Shown: piece after piece, positions 11,545 through 23,069 of the stretch
Layout: each line of letters starts with the position of its first letter
Position numbering within the stretch: position 1 is the stretch's first letter
Source: Notamacropus eugenii
Taxonomy: Eukaryota; Chordata; Mammalia; Diprotodontia; Macropodidae
Assembly (NCBI RefSeq): GCF_028372415.1
Contig: NC_092872.1
Span: forward strand, 93,168,575 to 93,232,574
Length of the DNA: 64,000 bases
Direction: 5' to 3'
The notes under the pieces: model-generated
Database searches by the model: none
What the model was told of the DNA's origin: nothing
The model's input: the letters and a program-made list of their open reading frames with translations, nothing else
Made by a program: the position numbers and the translations under genes

Positions 11545-11645
11545 CAAAAACTATGTGATGATGTATATAACCTATATCTAATTGCTTACCATCTCAAGGA
11601 GAGAGCAGAGGGGAGGGAAGGATAGAATTTGGAATTCAAAATTTG
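11545..11645 (+). repeat. L1 LINE 3' tail fragment
   Basis: 'taacctatatctaattgctt', 'accatctcaaggagagagca' and 'ttggaattcaaaatttgaa' match the 3' tail of the L1 at 9000-9455. A SINE follows directly. Confidence 0.75.
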
Positions 11646-11990
11646 AAGGAGGGCTGTACAGGTCACCAGCCTCACTTGTCCTCCAGAGCCATCTGAATCC
11701 AGTCATCTGATATTCCTCAGGATGACTGGAGATGACCCAGGATGCCCTGGGAGACCTTTGACCCCTTTAGGTCAAAGTCTTTGCAGGTACTCACTTAGGG
11801 TGAGTCAAGGCCCATTCATTGAATAGGCCTGTTTAAGAAGTAGCCAGGGCATGACCCTTTAATAAGGTCAAGAAAAACAAAGACGTCAGGCTGGGTGGGA
11901 AACAGCAACAGCTACTGTTGATCATCACCGTAAAAGCTAGCGGGGTCCAGCAGCCCTTGGAGGGGATCCCTTGGAGGCCCAGTTTCAGAG
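11646..11990 (-). repeat. marsupial SINE variant with different second half
   Basis: The first 110 bp ('gtacaggtcaccagcctcac' to 'ggagatgacccaggatg') match the SINE copies at 15270, 19236 and 30298. The usual tRNA-like head is then replaced by 'ggtcaaagtctttgcaggta' and 'ggcccattcattgaatagg'. This may be a distinct subfamily, or a SINE joined to another repeat. Confidence 0.55.
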
Positions 11991-12114
11991 TGCAGTAGGT
12001 TTAAGGTTTTGGGAGAGTATGGGGGACAGGACATGGGAAAGGACAGGGGAAGGAAAGGGGAAAGAAAAGAAAAGCCCAAATGATAGAAAATTATTCTAAC
12101 ATGTAATTATGTAA

Positions 12115-12305
12115 TTGGGAAGAAATTTTATATATATGTATGTGGACATGTACATATATATGTACTTCCTATATGTGCATATATATTACCTGTATGACTC
12201 GTGTATGACTTCCTATATCTACATGTATATGTACAGATATTTAAATAAAAATATATGTAGATATATATTATACACACATATACAATACATATATATTTAT
12301 TTTAA
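12115..12305. repeat. AT-rich (TATATG)n-like microsatellite
   Basis: Degenerate TATATG, TATATA and TACATG units over about 190 bp. The 68-codon Tyr/Met-rich open frame here is an artefact of it. Confidence 0.85.
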
Positions 12306-12439
12306 AAAACCAAACTATTGATCTTGGCAGGGACCCATAACATCTCTGGACGTCTTTCCTCATCTCTAAGATAGGAACCCTGCTATCTTTGCTATCTCCC
12401 TCAAAAGATTGTTAGGAGTAAGGGTTTGAAACCCACCAA

Positions 12440-13490
12440 CTGAGTTTGAATTCTGAAAGAGCTTAAATTCTATTGAAGAGAAAGAATCTGTACTGACATC
12501 AATGAATATAAAATATAAGGTAACTTTTGGGGAGAGGAATTGAGAGCTGAGGGAATCGGGGGGAAAAGTCCATGTAAGGGGCATTTCCTGCTCTTTATAA
12601 AGGAGACCTTTTCTCCTCCGTTTTTTCCTTCTCCGGTATTTGAGGATTAAACTGAACTTTGAAGGAAATCGGAATCCAAAAGGCAGAGGGAAGGAGCATG
12701 TCCATACTAAGCAAGAGGAGGGGCAGGTTGTGAAAATGACCAAAGCAGGAGATACAATGTTGCCTATGAAGAACATTTGTGAGGACCACACAGTAGCTGG
12801 AAAATGAAGGGGTTGAATTCAGTTCACGCTAAAGTTCCTTCCAGTCCTAAATCTATAACCCTGTGATCCTGTCCAAAGGTATGTTGGTTGAAGTGAGGCT
12901 GTGAAGGGCTTTAAATGCCAAACAGGAGAGTTTGTATTTGAGCCTAGAGGCAATAGGGAGCCACTAGAGATTTTTGAGCAGTGGAAAGGACATGATCAGA
13001 CCTGCATTTTATGGGTAATATAATAACCAACGTTTATACAGCACTTTACTATGTGTCAAGAACTGTGCTAAGCACTTAAATTATTATCTCATTTGAACCC
13101 TGTGAGGTAGGTACTATTATTATCCCCATTTTACAGATGAGGAAACTGAGACAAACACAGGTTAAGTGACTTGCCCAAGGTCACACTGTTATGAGGACGA
13201 ATTTGAAATCTGCGCTTCCTGAATCTGAGCCTGGCACTGAATGTTACTTTGTGGAGTATGGATTGGGGAAGGGAGATACTTGAGGCAAGGACATCATTTA
13301 GGAAGCTTTTGTAGTAGTTCAGGTGAGAGATGAGGAGGGCCTGAACTGGGGCAGTTGCCAACGTGACTGGAAAGAACAGGACCGATGCATCTGTGTGGAT
13401 GCAAAAGCCATCAGTATCTCCTAGTAAATAATCTAGGGCACTTGGCGCCTTGTGAAGGGCTCCTACTAAAGGTGCCTCTGACAAGCATCC
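12440..13490 (-). repeat. L2 LINE, ORF2 C-terminal part and 3'UTR
   Basis: On the minus strand 13280-13360 encodes APVQALLISHLNYYKSFLND followed by VLASSISLPQSILHK. This matches the L2 reverse transcriptase end (recalled LVQALIISRLDYCNSLLAGL). Downstream L2 phrases lie at 12890-13010 ('ggctgtgaagggctttaaat', read in reverse) and the 3'UTR runs to about 12440. A MIR at 13020-13235 splits the copy. It is an old, inactive remnant. Confidence 0.8.
13020..13235 (-). repeat. MIR nested in L2
   Basis: 'tgaggtaggtactattatta', 'attttacagatgaggaaact' and 'gtgacttgcccaaggtcaca' read as a reversed MIR. L2 sequence lies on both sides. Confidence 0.85.
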
Positions 13491-13509
13491 ATTCTAGGAC
13501 TTTGTACGG

Positions 13510-13770
13510 AGCTAAAATAAAGTCACTAGACTTTATATAGTGCTTTCAGGTTTGCCCAGAACTTTACAAATATTGTCTCATTTTATCTTCACAACAACCC
13601 TGGGAGGCAGATGCTGTTATTAGCCTCATTTTATAGGTTAGAAAATGAAAGCAGACAGAGGTTAAGTGACTTGCTCAGAGTCATGCAGGTAAGTGCTAGG
13701 TTTAAAGTCAGACCCTCCTAGACTCTAGGTCTGGGATTCTATCTGCCATGCTGTGTAGCTGCCTCTGGGA
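13510..13770 (-). repeat. MIR-type core-SINE
   Basis: 'cacaacaaccctgggaggca', 'gaggttaagtgacttgctca' and 'ctgccatgctgtgtagctgc' run in reversed MIR order, nearly full length. Confidence 0.8.
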
Positions 13771-13789
13771 CTGGTCATCCAGAAAGACA

Positions 13790-14490
13790 ATACTGGGTGG
13801 AGAAGGGGAGACGCTGCATTTTAAAAACGGTCATTTTTTTTTTCATCAGCACTGTAATTTAAATGCCGTCTTCTCTCCCCTGGGGGACTTTATGTGATAT
13901 TAGGAAGTATTTATGTTCAGTTATTCTTGGAGATATTTCTTACAGACTGGGATTGGGGTTTAGCTGTCTTCCTAAGACACTGGGTTTCCAGCACTCAAGG
14001 GCTCTGCAAGCCAAACCCTGCTTGTCTCTTAATTTCTTTTGGAGAAAAGTCAGAGCTATTGATCTCTGCGTTCATGCCCCACATTCCCTAGCCCACCGTC
14101 AGAGATAATTAACTGCCTGAGCCTTGAAAAGACTTTCAGTTCTAACATACATCTTTCAACATTTGTAAACAACAGTTAGTTAGAGAAGAAAAGGTAAAAT
14201 TGCATGTCATTCTGTTTTCTATCATACACAATTTGCAGTTCAAAGGGAATGTATTAAAATGAATACCCCTGCAGCTCCTGTTTGCAGTAGACTTCAGAGC
14301 TTGATTAAAGCCTTTAAGTAAAGGTGAGATCGGTCCTGTCTTCCTTTGCAAAACTTGGGATCAGAATGTTGGCCAATCAAAATGGCTAGAGAAATCCTAG
14401 GAAAACTGATCATGAGCCCCTGCCCTCCTTTCCATTTCCACTGCTGTGATTTCAAATCCAAATTCAAATTCTCCTTGACCATTATAGGCA
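13790..14490. other. unassigned non-coding sequence
   Basis: No repeat or gene recognised. Open frames of 65-81 codons overlap one another in different frames and show no motif. Confidence 0.4.
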
Positions 14491-14529
14491 TCTCCTAAGA
14501 AGCCTTCCTTTCGTCTCCCTATATACTCT

Positions 14530-15105
14530 ATCCTATCCACTATTGTTGAAAAGTCATTCAAATCTGCATCTATGATTATGTCAGCTCTAAAATTTTCATT
14601 GTCTCCCCACTGTCTCCCATAATAAAATCCAGATTCTTCAGAGATTCATGACCCATCTTGATCTGGCTCCAGCCTAACTTTCCACTGTCACTTCCCACTA
14701 ATCTCTTCATAGACTGTGTTCTAACACCATTGGACTACTCATTATTCTCTCAATATATTCCATGTTTTCCTGCCTCTCTGCCCTCACTCTCATAATCCCA
14801 CAAAACTGCAATGTTTTGTTTTCCCTGGTTCTCAATCTACCTGCTGATTCTTCTCATCCTTCAAGGACTAGTTCTTCCATGAAATCTCTTCTGATTTCCT
14901 CTAGTTAGGGTATTTATCTTTTCTACGAACTTACATAGTTCATTGTTTTTCTCATACATGCTTCACTCACTATTTCATATTATATTATTTTACTTACTCA
15001 TGTACATGTCTTATTTCCTGTAATTCAATGTAAATTCCTTGAGGGCAGACTGTCTTATTCAACCTGAATCTACTATAGCTTAGCGTGTAACTTTGTTAAA
15101 TGATT
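14530..15105 (+). repeat. L2 LINE 3' end
   Basis: L2 order is visible over 570 bp: 'taaaatccagattcttcaga', 'catccttcaaggactagttc', 'tgtaaattccttgagggcag' and a diverged 3' tip. Confidence 0.75.
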
Positions 15106-15269
15106 CTGTGCATTTCTCCCCCAGAAGATAATTATGTGTCACCTTCTCTTTTATTAATGCTTATTCCTACCCTTGAACCCAGGTGACCTGTGTCTTCTGA
15201 CCAAGGCTAGTCTTGGGAATAATACTGCTGTCAGCAATATCTTATCATTTAGTAGTCAGTCTTTCATAA

Positions 15270-15586
15270 GGACAGCTAGGTGGTACAGTGGATAGAGCAC
15301 CAGTGCAAGAGTCAGGAGGACCTGAGTTCAAATATCGCTTCAGACACTCGACACTCACTAACTGTGTGACCTTGGGCAAGTCACTTAACCCCAATTGCCT
15401 CATCCTGGATCATCTCCAGTCATCCTGATGAATATCTGGTCACTGGATTCAGATGACTCTAGAGGAGAAGTGAGGCAGGTGACCTGTACAGCCCTCCCTC
15501 ACTCAAAACAAAGTCAAGTGCAAGTCATGTCACTATTTCTCTGATGGCATGGTCTTCTTTGACAATGAAGGAAGAACACATGCAAT
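15270..15586 (+). repeat. tRNA-headed marsupial SINE, full length
   Basis: The head 'gacagctaggtggtacagtg' carries a box A-like segment, and 'gacctgagttcaaat' is box B-like. The MIR-like core 'gaccttgggcaagtcactta' follows, then a long specific body ending 'ttctttgacaatgaaggaag'. A probable duplication TCTTTCATAA / TCTTTCCTAA lies at 15260-15269 and 15587-15596. It is a SINE, not a tRNA gene. Confidence 0.85.
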
Positions 15587-15596
15587 CTTTCCTAAT

Positions 15597-16400
15597 ATAT
15601 TCCTTTCCAAAGAGTCTTCCTTCGTAACAAAGAATAAAAAACAAAAGGTGGGGGAAAGCTGTTTAACAATACTCTCCAATGTATCAGCTAAGTCAGATGG
15701 TATATATGATATTTAACATCCATAATCCTCTACTTCTGCAAAGAATGGCAAAGGGAGTCATTTTCTTTTAAAGTATATTTAAAATATATCTCCTTTTTAC
15801 TGCTTTATTTTCCCTCTCCTATCCTCTACCTACTTATAATAAATTAGAAAGAAAAAAGTAGCATATTGAAATGAACATATTAATCAATTTCTCCAATATA
15901 TACTGTCCTCCACACTTACACTCCTTTAACTTTGCAAATAGGGAAGGGAAGTGAAAGCTCATATCTCCTCTTTGGGGCTAAACTTGGTCATTATAATTAC
16001 ACAGTGTGTAGCATTAAATGCTTTTGATTCTTTCCATTTTTATTCTTGTAGTCATCATGTATATGTTTTTTCCTGCTTTTACTTACCTCACTCTGTATCA
16101 TTTCAAGAGTCTTTCCAGGCTTCTCTGAATCCTTTGTATTCATTTCTTACAATCCATAATATTTCACATTACATCCACATTGTACATTTTCTTTGGTTAT
16201 TTCCCATTCAATGAGCATCTACATCTATTTCCAATTCTCTGCTACCACCAAAAATAATTTTATGAATATTTTGGTACATATGAGACTTTTCTTTTCTGTC
16301 TTTGAATCCTTTGGGTTATATGCCTAGCAGTGGGATCTCTGGATCAGAGGTGATGAGCATTTTGCTCACTTTTTAAAATATAATTTCAAAAATCAGTTCA
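15597..16400 (-). repeat. older L1 LINE 3' end
   Basis: The minus-strand L1 pattern is recognisable: 'aacaaagaataaaaaacaaa', 'aatcctctacttctgcaaag', 'cattcaatgagcatctacat' and 'gcctagcagtgggatctctg'. It belongs to a different subfamily from the copies at 4664 and 7654, and is more diverged. Confidence 0.75.
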
Positions 16401-17690
16401 AACATTTTGCAAATATTTCTTTTCCTGTGGAGATGGGTTCATCTATTTTTTTAGAGATACCTGGTCTCCTACCTGCTTCCAGCACAGACCATGTTCTGAG
16501 CAAAAATGCACTTTCCCCAACAAAGCAGTGGCATCATAGAGAGGGCAGGGGAAATGTGAAATTCACTGTGATGAGTGAACAACCTAGTTAGACTCACCTG
16601 GAGAGAAAGAAAAATCAATATTGAAAAACCATGTTCACATATCTACTTTCCAGGAGCTGATAAGATCCAGGGAGAGAGGCTTTACAGCCTGACTAATGCC
16701 AATGCTTGCAATAACTGGTATCTAGAGGGTTAGGGCTTTTTGTACCCAAGGTAATACATGTTCAGAAGTGGGTAGTTTTCTTCCTCTATAACTCTTGGAT
16801 GCTCAATACTCCAGCCTCCACAAATTGCTTAAAACCTTGTCATTTGAGTGGATGCCTGTTGCTTTCTGATTTTTGCTTGCCACTGAAAATAGGAGTAGAA
16901 AGAAGAGTCAATGTCTTCTTCTGAATAAATACCCAATTTTCTGATCAGAGGAGAATAGTGATCATCCTTTCTTCTGGGCCTTTTTTTTTTGGTCAGAATT
17001 TCTTCCCAGCTATCTTCTGATGAGATAAATGCCTGAACCTATAAATAAAGACTAATGATTTTTTCCAGATAATCCATGAAATGACTCATGTCTGAAGTGG
17101 AACCTTGAATTTATTTACCACCAGCCGTGACAGTTCATAATGAGGTAGCATAATGATAAGGATCTATAGGATCCTAAATTTTTTTTACTCAGAATTCTAT
17201 ACTCATTCTGAGGGTGCCTGGAATGTAATGTTCAAATTGCTCTCTTCACCCTAGAATAAAGTAATGTCTTATAAACTAAGCCTTATTTGGTTGGTTGAGG
17301 TTGCATGGGCATGGCCCTTTGAGAAGACTGACCTTGGAGTTTGGAAGACATGACAATTCTCCATATGAGACACGATAGTTGTGTGGCCAGGGAGTAATCA
17401 ATCTTTCAGTCCTCTTTATGTTACAGAATTGCCTCTGGGTGAGGGAAGCTTCCAAGTTTTCCAATCAGATCTTTCCCCTGTAATAACATTATAACTACAG
17501 GTCTAGAGGAAAAAGAAGGTGCAGTTGTCTAGATTGGAAACTGCTTCAGATGATGGCCTTCAGTTAGAGTCACTGGTCTCAAGAGGTATGTAGGAAGTGG
17601 AGAGCGTGGTGATCCTGTTGCAAGGCTCTAGTACTCACCTTAGTGGGCTAAGGCTAGTGTGCCATGCTCTTCCTGGCTCTTTTCTGCTTT
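16400..17690. other. unassigned non-coding sequence
   Basis: About 1.3 kb without a recognised repeat, RNA or gene. A 62-codon open frame at 17276-17464 (minus) has no motif. Confidence 0.4.
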
Positions 17691-18120
17691 TCCAGTCTTC
17701 TTTCTCTTTATTCCTCTCTATACATTCAAAAGCCCAGCTGCCCTAGTCTCCTGGCTGTTCCTTGTATATTCTAACTGGTCTTTTTGCTTTTGGATTGGAT
17801 AGTCTCCATGCCTGGAATGGTCTCTCTCCTTCTCTTCTGTACCTCTTAGTTTACCCTGATTTTTTCAAGACTTAACTGAAAATCCAGCCTTCTGTCATAG
17901 GCTTCTCCTGATTACCTTAGATGTCACTGTCTTCTCTCTGAGATTACCTTAATCTATTTTGTATATCTCTTGTTTGTATTTAGTACATGTTTTCCCCATG
18001 AGAATGTGATCTCTTTGAGGGTAGGGGCCATCTTTATGCCTTTTTAAAATCCCCAACACTTAGCACATTGTTTAGTTTAGTACATACTGATCATTTAATA
18101 AATGCCTGCTGAATGATTGA
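17690..18120 (+). repeat. L2 LINE 3' end
   Basis: 'ctccatgcctggaatggtct', 'tttttcaagacttaactgaa', 'gtgatctctttgagggtagg' and 'taataaatgcctgctgaatg' appear in L2 order. Confidence 0.8.
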
Positions 18121-18274
18121 CTGTGTCTATAATACAGCACTCATATGCCATTAGCACTTTTGGAGCTGTTGATTTCCTGTTGGGGACTTTGTCTGAAAAG
18201 CAAATATGTTGTCATTGTAAGAATGGCTGACCATACTGGTTTCACCTAGGGATGGGGATGACTGGTCAATTAAA

Positions 18275-18860
18275 TAATCAACAAATATTACTTTTGCCCC
18301 TATCCTGTGTCAGATGCTTGCTAGGCACTGGGGATGTAGTTATAAAGAATACAACACTTTGGGAACAGTAGGATGAACCAGAGCAGTGAGAGACAAAGAA
18401 GGCAGGGAGACCAGTTAGAAAGTTGTTGAGACATTCTGGGCAGGAAATATATTGCCTGAACTAAGGCAATAGCTGTATGGAGAGAAAGGTTTGAATGCAA
18501 GAGATGTTGTGATTCCAGAAAAGGCAGGATTTGGTAACTGAGGGGGTGAGAAGCTCAGGATAATGCCAAGATTACAAACCTAAGACCCTGAAAATATGAT
18601 GGTGCTTTCTGTAGAAATATTTTCTTATACTAAGTTATGGAAATACTTGCTTTATTCCACAAATTAAAAATAAAATAAAAAATTTAAAAAAGCAATAGGA
18701 GAATCTAGAAGAAAGGAGCATTTGTGGGAAAGATAGCAAGTTCAGTTTTAGACATGTTAAATTGAAGATGTATTTGGAACATCCAGTTTGAAATATCCAA
18801 TAGGTTCCGAGGAGAGGTTGAGGCTCAGTTTAAGCATTATCCTCTTAAAGATGCTCAGAG
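18275..18860 (-). repeat. L2 LINE, 3'UTR and ORF2 remnants
   Basis: Reversed L2: 'gctaggcactggggatgtag' (3' tip) and 'agggagaccagttagaaagt' (ORF2 end). 'tagacatgttaaattgaaga' encodes the upstream reverse transcriptase region. An A-rich patch near 18660 interrupts it. Confidence 0.7.
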
Positions 18861-18939
18861 TTGCTGATAAGGTTGCAAAGAGAGCATGACAGGGGAAGAG
18901 AAGGCAGAACATTTGTCAAAAACTGACTGTCCTCTAATG

Positions 18940-19198
18940 CAGCGTTTCTTAATTTTTCTCTACTCAAGACCCCTGGCTTGAGGATGTGCATAGTGTCAAG
19001 TGTATGTTGTGTGTTCCAAACCAAGGCTGTAGTGTCATTGCGGGATACAACATAGGCAAGAGATACCAGAAACACCTCAGATTCATTAGTGTTTGATTTT
19101 GAGTTGAATTTTGGTCACTGCACTTTCAGAAACCTTTTGCTATTGCCAAAATTTTAGAGACCCCTGTGGGATAACAACCCACAGTTTAAGAAGCACTG
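18940..19198. repeat. hAT-like MITE (CAGCGTTTCTTAA termini)
   Basis: Ends CAGCGTTTCTTAA and TTAAGAAGCACTG are inverted copies differing at one base. The interior has 'caaaattttagagacccctg'. This is a different family from the GGGGTTCTTAAC elements. Confidence 0.7.
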
Positions 19199-19226
19199 CT
19201 AAGGTTAGTTTCAACTTGTATTTGGC

Positions 19227-19556
19227 TTAGAATTGTATGTTCTTTGTTGCTGAAGAAGACCATGCCATCAGAGAAATAGTGACATGACTTGCACTTGACT
19301 TTGCTTTGAGTGAGGGAGGGCTGTGCAGGTCACCAGCCTCACTTCTCCTCTAGAGTCATCTGAATCCAGTGACCAGATATCCATCAGAATGACTAGAGAT
19401 GACCCAGGATGGGGCAATTGGGGTTAAGTGACTTGCCCAAGGTCACACAGCTAGTGAGTGTCACGTGTCTGAGGTGATATTTGAATTCAGGTCCTCCTGA
19501 CTCCAGCACTGGTGCTCTATCCACTGCACCACCTAGCTGCCTGTGGGTTAGAATTG
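19227..19556 (-). repeat. tRNA-headed marsupial SINE, full length, with duplication
   Basis: The same family as 15270 but reversed. It starts in the 3' body ('ttgctgaagaagaccatgcc') and ends in the tRNA-like head ('tgcaccacctagctgcc'). A perfect 9-bp target-site duplication TTAGAATTG lies at 19227-19235 and 19548-19556. Confidence 0.9.
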
Positions 19557-19673
19557 GAACCAACAGTAAAGAGGGCTAGAGGGAAGAGACCTGTCATTTC
19601 AAAGAGCCCTAACTGGTAACATTGTTAAAGATCAGCCAATTTTCTTTGGAGAGTTCATAAGTTATACCGTCTG

Positions 19674-20185
19674 TTGGGTCGACAGAGTTGATCCTCAACT
19701 CTGAAGGACTGAATTGAAGAGGATGATGAGATTCAGGATTTGGATCATCCAGAAAGAATTTAGAAGGCAGATATTCTTCTACTCAAGACACTTTATTAGT
19801 CAAAAGTGGTGGGCTAGCGGGGATGGTGGTGTGGGGTGGAAGGGTGAATGGGGTACTACCGATTTGCAGGAAGACAGGGACTTGTTTTTATGCACAACTT
19901 TTGGGCACTCAGCCAAAAAATGGAGCATGCTCCTACTTGAGTGGTTAAATACAGGGAAAGAAAGAGGCAAGAAGGGGAAGTAAGCATGCCGAAAACAGTT
20001 CAAGTTCTGTGATCACAGAACAAGGAACTTAGCTTGCAACATTTGTTCCAGTGTGGGGGGTGGCTAATCGCATACACAGAATATGGGCTAGGCAAACAAG
20101 GTTTTTGTTATCTGACCAAGCTTCCTGTTACTGGGCAGATTTAGACAAGGCCCTCATAGTTGCTGGGCGAAAGTTAGCCTCATCA
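19674..20185 (-). mobile_element. probable solo LTR of an endogenous retrovirus
   Basis: A minus-strand AATAAA (plus-strand TTTATT near 19790) is followed in reverse by a U5-like stretch ending at TGTTGGGTCGAC (19674). The interior has no other repeat signature. The right edge is not certain and no target duplication was found. It looks like a broken or diverged LTR fossil. Confidence 0.5.
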
Positions 20186-20383
20186 AAATCAATAATGATG
20201 AGCTATTAATTAAACACAGATTAATTATATTGCATATGAATCAACATATAAATTTAAATTAAATATTATCTGTCAAACATAAATTGAATATAAATCAAGT
20301 TAAATTTAGGTTCAGGCGTGAGAACACAAGATGCTAGCTAAAAAAATTGTAGGATCATAAAGGACTTTCTAGACCTCTAGTCT

Positions 20384-20560
20384 AGAGGTTCTTAACCTGG
20401 AGGTCTGTGAACTTGTTTAAAATTTTTTTGATCCCTGTATTTCAATATAATTGGTTTCTTTTGCAATCCTACCTATTTTATGCATTTTAAAACAGCTTTC
20501 TGAGAAGTGGTGCATAAACTTTGCCAGTGGGGTCCATGACACAAAAACTCCTAAAGTTTT
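20384..20560. repeat. hAT-like MITE (GGTTCTTAACC termini)
   Basis: The left end AGGTTCTTAACCTGG and the core 'tcaatataattggtttcttt' match the copies at 1979 and 11248. The right end 'ggtccatgacacaaaaactc' lacks a clear inverted end. Confidence 0.65.
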
Positions 20561-20569
20561 CTACCATCT

Positions 20570-21225
20570 CTTCATATTAGAGTTGAAGAAAGGGAGGTTA
20601 TTGTTTAAGATAAAACAGGCTGTAAGATATGCAGAGAAGAAGAAGAAGTTACTAAGTTCTTGGGCATTTGACCAAGAAGGCTTTCATCAGCTCCTGATTG
20701 GAAACTCCCTCTCTTGTCTGCAGTTGCAGCTTCATTATTTGATACTTTAGTAATTTTCAGCTGTAATGAACCTTAAGCCTGTTTTCCCACCAAAGATTTG
20801 ACTAAAATGATCCTTTCAACTCACCCTGAACTTTTGAACACTTCGTTATAATATGACCTTCTAGTATGTACACATGACCTTGACTAAGGTGCTTCACAGA
20901 GCCATGTCTAGCAATTCTGGCATTCAATGTAAGCAATAGGGCTAATTTAATTGAATCTCATTGAGGGTAGTCCTCAAGGAGATACCACTTCTTCTCAGGA
21001 TGCCATGAGGCTGCTTTTGGGAGGATATTGAAGGGGTACTGTTATAAAGGAGTTCATTGATGATTAAACTTCCAACTTTAGCTAATTACTAATTACTCTC
21101 ATTATCTAGGTGCTAAGCCCAATTGCTCTACCTTTTAAAAGAATGCAGATGTGGTCAGCATCCTTTATATTTCAGCACTCTGGAACAAAATCTTGATCAA
21201 GTTGGTTTAGTTATGGTTCTGGCCT
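20570..21225. other. unassigned non-coding sequence
   Basis: Nothing recognised in about 650 bp. Confidence 0.4.
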
Positions 21226-21226
21226 T

Positions 21227-21655
21227 GTAATGGTAATTTAAATGGGAAGACCTTTCCCATCCATTAATAAGTCCATGTGACCGGCTTAAAACACATGGAA
21301 GCCTAAGTCACATGTGGTTCGGAGGAGCTTACTGAACAGGTGGAACAGGAAAGGTGGAGCAGAGCTGGGAGGAAGTGAACAAGAGCGGTTAGAGTAGAGA
21401 GAAAGAGGACACAGGCAGACAGACAGCTAAGATTGTGAATGCTTGTTTGTGGGGAGATCCCAGCTTGTGGGGAGTGGGGGAAGCTTGAGAACGGCTTTGT
21501 CCCTTGCAGTGCTAATGTGTATTGACTTCTTGGCTTCTATGTTGATTTGGCTTTCTGGTATTGGGATTTGGCTTTCTCCTGTCTGAATAAATGTTTTTCT
21601 TCTGCCTTCCAAATGGAGAGTCTGTTAATCTTTGAAATTAAAGACTACTCTGGCA
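21227..21655 (+). mobile_element. probable LTR (ERVL/MaLR-like)
   Basis: An LTR-like layout: a GA-rich middle ('agagagaaagaggacacagg'), AATAAA at 21586-21591, and 'tttttcttctgccttcc' downstream as in R-U5. The start (near TGTAATGG) and end (near TGGCA) are approximate. No target duplication was verified. Confidence 0.45.
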
Positions 21656-22034
21656 TATTCATAGTCACTGCCAGTGTTGTGAATATTGCCTTGGCAATAC
21701 AGGTCTTTAGCGCAGCTTGTTGACAAAAGATTTTGCAGATTTTCTTTTACTATAGGACATAAATCTGCTAGTAAGAGACTTTTAACTGCCCTCTTAAGTT
21801 TTTGTTTGTGGGAGAAATGTTCTCATTTTCTATTCCATGCTCTCAGTTCTCAATATCTTGCTTCTCTGGTTTACTAGAATGAAAGAAAATCACAGAACCA
21901 TAACCTCAGAATTGGAAAAGAATTCAGGAGTCATCTAGTGCAACTTATACTTAAACAAGATTCCCCTTTACAACATATTCTTTAAGTCATTATCTAGAAT
22001 TTGAAGAGCTCAAATGAGGAGGAACCTATTATTA

Positions 22035-22260
22035 TGGAGCACTTAGAGTCAGGATGACCTGAGTTCAAATTCAGGCTCAAACTGTTACTAGCTGTGTGAC
22101 ACTGCCCCCTGCCTCAGTTTCTTTACCTGAAAAAAAGGAAATGATAATAGTACCTACTTCCCAGAGTTGTTGTGAAGGACAAAAATGAGATAATGTGTAA
22201 AATTCTTCGCAAACCTTAAAACATGCCCAAATGCTAGTTATTATTGTTGATGCTGTTACC
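22035..22260 (+). repeat. MIR-like marsupial SINE
   Basis: 'gatgacctgagttcaaattc', 'ctagctgtgtgacact', 'ctgcctcagtttctttacct' and 'cccagagttgttgtgaagga' appear in the order of a tRNA-headed core-SINE. Confidence 0.75.
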
Positions 22261-22419
22261 GTTATTACCCCCTGAAGCATCCTATTACATATTTTTGATA
22301 GTTTTAATTTTTAGTGAATTTTTTTTATATCAAGTCTGCATTTGCCTCATTGCAACTTCTATCAATTACTCTTTTTTCTACTTTCTGGGGCCAAGAAAAA
22401 CTATTTTATTTCTTCTTCT

Positions 22420-22870
22420 ATGGGACAAATGTTTCAAGACAGCGATGATGATCCCTCCAAATCTCCTTTCCTCTTGGCTAAATATCCCTTGTTTCTTTGG
22501 CTAATCTTCACCTGGCATAAACTCAAGACCCTCTTCTTTGCCTTCCTCTGGACAGTATCCAGATTATCAGTGTCTTTCCTAAAATATGTTGTCCAGAACT
22601 GCACACAGCATTCTGGATGTGGGTTGACAGCACAGAGCACAGACACACCATCATCTCCCTAGACTTGAACACTTTGCCTTTCTTAGTACGAGCTAAGGTT
22701 ACATCAACTTCCTTGGCTTCCATAGCACACAGTTGACTCATATTGAACTCCAGTCCATTAAAAATCCCTAAATCTTTAAAAACCAACAGCTATGTAACCA
22801 CAACTCCCCATCTTGTCCTTGTGAATCTGATTGTTTCTATTTTGAATTTTCCAAATTTAAATTTGCTGTT
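22420..22870 (-). repeat. L3/CR1 LINE, reverse transcriptase C-terminal fragment
   Basis: Minus-strand frames give KDLGIFNGLEFNMSQLCAME followed by AKEVDVTLARTKKG. In an adjoining frame they give CCVQFWTTYFRKDTDNLDTV followed by QRKA. These match the recalled CR1/L3 pattern KDLGVLVDCKLNMSQQCDVA and CVQFWAPHFKKDIDKLENVQ. At least one frameshift separates the two parts. It is an ancient remnant. Confidence 0.8.
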
Positions 22871-22989
22871 TTGTACTGATGAACATCATCCAAAACAATC
22901 GTTTCCATATACGCAGAATAGAGAAAGAGGATAGTATGTGAAATCACAAACCTATAATATACAACTTGTAATTTAAAAAGAACACGCTA

Positions 22990-23062
22990 AATTTCAATTA
23001 ATCAATAAATGTTTATTCAGAGCCTACTATACTCCAGCTGATGTGCTAAGTGCTGGATTTCC
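22990..23062 (-). repeat. L2 LINE 3' tip
   Basis: 'aatcaataaatgtttattca' and 'gatgtgctaagtgctgga' are the reversed L2 end. Confidence 0.65.
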
Positions 23063-23069
23063 ACATCTA

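Noticed and set aside
12115-12321. 68-codon Tyr/Met-rich open frame
   Set aside because: It is a translation of the TATATG-like microsatellite.
12366-12791. 141-codon minus-strand open frame
   Set aside because: It overlaps L2 3'UTR sequence and a chance Arg/Lys-rich stretch; no domain is visible.
15270-15345. tRNA gene
   Set aside because: The box A/B-like sequence belongs to a SINE head with a core and tail downstream and a target duplication; the same head recurs elsewhere.
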